From Pseudomonadota bacterium (GTDB taxonomy: Bacteria; Pseudomonadota; Gammaproteobacteria; Xanthomonadales; Xanthomonadaceae), in NCBI GenBank assembly GCA_023444765.1, contig JAEXLY010000280.1, positions 1-7,402 of the forward strand: 7,402 bases of DNA, read 5' to 3'. Position 1 is the stretch's first letter; the number at the start of each line of letters is the position of its first letter. The translations under genes were made by a program, and so were the position numbers. Positions 5,500 through 7,402 of the stretch are shown here, piece after piece. The notes under the pieces were generated by a model. The model saw nothing but the letters and a program-made list of their open reading frames with translations, searched no databases and had not been told where the DNA came from.

Positions 5500-6498
5500 A
5501 TGCAGATCGGCCGCTACCGCATCGAACCACGCGTGATCCTCGCCCCGATGGCCGGGGTCACCGACAAGCCGTTCCGGCAGCTGTGCAAGCGGCTGGGCGC
5601 GGGGCTGGCGGTTTCGGAAATGACCACCAGCGATCCGCGCTTCTGGAACACGCGCAAGTCGCTCCACCGCATGGACCACGCCGGCGAACCCGACCCGGTG
5701 AGCGTGCAGATCGCCGGCACCGTGCCCGCGGTGCTGGCCGAGGCCGCGCGCCACAACGCCGGCCAGGGCGCACAGATCATCGACATCAACATGGGCTGCC
5801 CGGCCAAGAAGGTCTGCGATGCGTGGGCTGGCTCGGCACTGATGCAGGACGAGACGCTGGTGGCGCGCATCCTCGAAGCCGTGGTCGCCGCGGTGGACGT
5901 GCCGGTCACGCTCAAGATCCGGACCGGCTGGGACGCCGCCCACCGCAACGCGCCCGCGATCGCACGCATCGCCCAGGACAGCGGAATCGCCGCGCTCACG
6001 GTGCACGGCCGCACCCGTGACCAGCACTACACCGGCCAGGCCGAGTACGAGACCATCGCCGCGATCAAGGCGGACCTGCGTATCCCGGTGATCGCCAATG
6101 GCGATGTCGATTCGCCCCGCAAGGCGCGCGAGGTGCTCGAGCGCACTGGCGCGGATGCGGTGATGATCGGCCGCGCGGCGCAGGGCCGTCCGTGGATCTT
6201 CACCGCCGTGGCGCATTTCCTCGCCACCGGCCAGTCGCTGTCCGAGCCCGCTCCCGGCGAGGTGCGCGACATCCTCCTGGGCCATCTCCAGGCGCTGCAC
6301 GCCTTCTATGGCGAACCCTCGGGCGTGCGCATCGCGCGCAAGCACCTGGGCTGGTATGCGAAGGACCGGCCGGAGAACGCCGCCTTCCGCGACGTGGTCA
6401 ACCGCGCCGAGACGGCCGAGGCGCAGCTGCGCCTGACGCGCGACTACTTCGATGCGCTGGCCGCCGGGGTGGCGCCGGAACTGCCCGCCGCGGCCTGA
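5500..6498 (+). CDS. dusB: tRNA-dihydrouridine synthase B
   Basis: This FMN- and NADPH-dependent enzyme reduces a specific uridine in the tRNA D-loop to dihydrouridine; E. coli DusB acts on U17. The 332-residue protein aligns along its whole length with E. coli DusB. It starts MQIGRYRIEPRVILAPMAGV, followed by VSEM (38-41), VQIAG (69-73), and IDINMGCPAKKV (94-105) with catalytic Cys100. Then come LKIRTGW with Lys139, LTVHGRTR with His169, IPVIANGD (195-202), MIGRAAQGRPWIF (222-234, FMN phosphate binding), and RIARKHLGWY (277-286) in the tRNA-binding C-terminal part. After the active site the sequence is KKVCDAWAG where E. coli has KKVNRKLAG, adding a second Cys (106). In enterobacteria dusB is followed by fis; here a phospholipid gene follows. 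The ATG abuts the -10 box, so initiation is probably leaderless. Confidence 0.97.
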   Translation: MQIGRYRIEPRVILAPMAGVTDKPFRQLCKRLGAGLAVSEMTTSDPRFWNTRKSLHRMDHAGEPDPVSVQIAGTVPAVLAEAARHNAGQGAQIIDINMGCPAKKVCDAWAGSALMQDETLVARILEAVVAAVDVPVTLKIRTGWDAAHRNAPAIARIAQDSGIAALTVHGRTRDQHYTGQAEYETIAAIKADLRIPVIANGDVDSPRKAREVLERTGADAVMIGRAAQGRPWIFTAVAHFLATGQSLSEPAPGEVRDILLGHLQALHAFYGEPSGVRIARKHLGWYAKDRPENAAFRDVVNRAETAEAQLRLTRDYFDALAAGVAPELPAAA

Positions 6499-6501
6499 CT
6501 T

Positions 6502-6517
6502 GCGGCTTGCCAGCCGC
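6502..6517 (+). terminator. Short hairpin after dusB
   Basis: GCGGCT (6502-6507) and AGCCGC (6512-6517) form a perfect stem with a TGCC loop, three bases after the dusB stop. No T run follows, so termination would be inefficient; it may mark the 3' end of dusB mRNA or attenuate read-through into the next gene. Confidence 0.35.
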
Positions 6518-6535
6518 GGCAGCGGCAGCCAAGAT
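6507..6535 (+). promoter_or_regulatory. Possible promoter of the phospholipid gene pair
   Basis: TTGCCA (6507-6512, five of six to TTGACA) is followed after 17 bases by CAAGAT (6530-6535, three of six to TATAAT). The start would be near 6542, about 35 bases before the ATG at 6577. The -35 box overlaps the dusB hairpin loop. The weak -10 box makes this tentative; read-through from dusB is the alternative. Confidence 0.35.
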
Positions 6536-6576
6536 GCCGCGGCGCGCCGGACGGAGCCCGGCACGGGGAGCGGCAC

Positions 6577-7215
6577 ATGGAGTTGCAGGACCAGGGGCCC
6601 GACGCATCGCGCCGGCCGATCAAGGCGCGCGGCAACGCGCTGGTGCAGCGCTTTGCGGCCATGCTGGCGCGTTCGCCGCTGACACCCAACGCGATCTCGG
6701 TGCTCAGCATCGTGTTCGCCGCCGCCGGCGCGGCCGCGCTGCTCCGGCTGCCCGCCTGGGGCGCCTGGCTGTGTGCGCTGGGCATCCAGTTGCGGCTGCT
6801 GTGCAACCTGTTCGACGGGATGGTCGCGGTGGAAGGCGGCAAGTCCACGCCCTCGGGCGCCCTGTACAACGAGGTCCCCGACCGCGTGGCCGACAGCCTG
6901 CTGCTGGTGGCGCTGGGATACGCCGCGGGATGGCCCTGGATCGGCTGGCTGGCCGCCCTGCTCGCCGCAGCCACCGCTTACATCCGCGCGCTCGGCGGCG
7001 CGCTGGGCCAGCCCCAGGACTTCCGCGGCCCGATGGCCAAGCAGCACCGCATGGCGGTGATGACGCTGGCCTGCCTCATCGCGCCTCTCGAAGCGATGCT
7101 GGCCGGCAGCCGCATCGCGCTGCCGGTCGCGTCACTCGTGATCGCCGCCGGCGCATTGCTCACCTGCGCCACGCGGCTGCGCGCGATCGCGCTGCGCCTG
7201 GAGCGTGCGCCTTGA
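6577..7215 (+). CDS. CDP-alcohol phosphatidyltransferase, YnbA-like
   Basis: This 212-residue inner-membrane enzyme belongs to the family that joins an alcohol to a CDP-linked lipid, releasing CMP. The catalytic region is visible in variant form: N77-x2-D80-G81-x2-A84-V85-x8-G94-x3-N98-x3-D102. Compared with the canonical D-x2-DG-x2-AR-x8-G-x3-D-x3-D, the first and third Asp are Asn and the Arg is Val. E. coli YnbA, as I recall it, has the same two Asn. A later GPMAKQHR (151-158) also resembles YnbA's GP-x2-K-x2-R. About six membrane helices are seen (roughly 38-58, 60-76, 104-118, 120-136, 155-176, 178-196). The start has GGGGAG six bases upstream. The stop overlaps the start of a lysophospholipid acyltransferase gene, pointing to a phospholipid-synthesis operon. 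The alcohol substrate is unknown; PgsA- or PssA-type activity is less likely because of the motif changes. Confidence 0.88.
   Translation: MELQDQGPDASRRPIKARGNALVQRFAAMLARSPLTPNAISVLSIVFAAAGAAALLRLPAWGAWLCALGIQLRLLCNLFDGMVAVEGGKSTPSGALYNEVPDRVADSLLLVALGYAAGWPWIGWLAALLAAATAYIRALGGALGQPQDFRGPMAKQHRMAVMTLACLIAPLEAMLAGSRIALPVASLVIAAGALLTCATRLRAIALRLERAP
7200..7203 (+). promoter_or_regulatory. Ribosome binding site of the acyltransferase gene
   Basis: GGAG lies inside the end of the preceding coding sequence, eight bases before TTG 7212-7214. It supports that unusual start codon over GTG and ATG codons further in. Confidence 0.5.
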
Positions 7216-7402
7216 TCGCGCGCCTGGGCGGCGCCGCGCTGGTGGGGTTCACCCGCATGCTGGTCGGTGCCCGCGCGCAGTGGCGGGTTTCGCCGCCGCA
7301 GGGCCAGTGCATCTACTTCGCCAACCACACCAGCCACCTGGATACCGTGGCGATCTGGTCGGCGCTCACGCCCCGCCGGCGCGCCGACGTGCGGCCGGTG
7401 GC
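7212..7402 (+). CDS. PlsC-type acyltransferase, 5' part only
   Basis: Sixty-three codons are visible before the window ends. A short hydrophobic N-terminus (about residues 5-19) leads to IYFANHTSHLDT (34-45), which contains the NHxSxxD / HX4D catalytic motif (His39, Asp44) of glycerolipid acyltransferases. These enzymes transfer an acyl chain to lysophosphatidic acid or a related lipid at the inner membrane. The TTG start overlaps the TGA stop of the upstream gene as TTGA and has GGAG eight bases upstream, so the genes are probably translationally coupled. Reinforcing the link, the upstream product also handles phospholipid precursors. A later start at GTG 7242 or ATG 7257 is possible but would remove part of the hydrophobic segment. 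The exact acyl acceptor cannot be judged without the rest of the gene. Confidence 0.85.
   Translation, partial: MIARLGGAALVGFTRMLVGARAQWRVSPPQGQCIYFANHTSHLDTVAIWSALTPRRRADVRPV

Noticed and set aside
4291..7047. A 918-codon open frame on the reverse strand
   Set aside because: It lies opposite four genes with firm family motifs (transporter end, rbsK, dusB, CDP-alcohol transferase). Its translation is rich in Arg, Gly, His and Gln with no domain, as expected for an antisense frame in GC-rich DNA where stops are rare.

Overview
The window is high-GC DNA (roughly 70% by eye) with strongly GC-biased third codon positions. The gene set is a short HemP behind a Fur-box promoter, a DusB that starts at its own -10 box, a Kv-beta-like aldo/keto reductase, a CNT nucleoside transporter next to a ribokinase, and a CDP-alcohol phosphatidyltransferase coupled to an acyltransferase. 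Together with the protein sequences this suggests a gammaproteobacterium of the Lysobacter/Luteimonas/Xanthomonas group. That assignment is an inference from gene content and composition, not a database match. I see no mobile element, CRISPR array, rRNA or tRNA gene, so this looks like ordinary chromosome.

Layout. Bases 1-499: possibly the last codons of a forward gene (1-18), a weak terminator-like hairpin, and about 480 bases with no gene I can name; one reverse ORF (85-405) is a low-confidence candidate. Bases 500-1745, reverse strand: hemP (500-694) with a near-ideal promoter overlapped by a Fur box (718-752), and upstream of it an aldo/keto reductase (780-1745). Bases 1746-1856: a divergent promoter region. 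Bases 1857-2981, forward: a six-helix membrane protein with a degenerate GGDEF domain. Bases 2982-3175: a nested inverted repeat followed by a promoter. Bases 3176-5460: a two-gene operon of a CNT nucleoside transporter and ribokinase. Bases 5500-6498: dusB, with a -10 box so close that the mRNA should be leaderless. Bases 6577-7402: a YnbA-like CDP-alcohol phosphatidyltransferase whose stop codon overlaps the TTG start of a PlsC-type acyltransferase that runs off the right edge.

How the genes work together. The transporter and ribokinase fit salvage of nucleosides: uptake, cleavage by a nucleosidase not in this window, and phosphorylation of the released ribose. HemP fits iron-regulated heme uptake, although no heme receptor is present here. 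The last two genes are the start of a phospholipid-synthesis cluster. dusB is tRNA-modification housekeeping. The GGDEF protein probably cannot make c-di-GMP and may act as a sensor or binding protein.

The most interesting points are the degenerate GGDEF domain, the altered Na+-site positions in the CNT transporter, the leaderless dusB promoter and its resemblance to neighbouring promoters, and the Asn-for-Asp variant motif in the CDP-alcohol phosphatidyltransferase. I found no convincing undescribed system.
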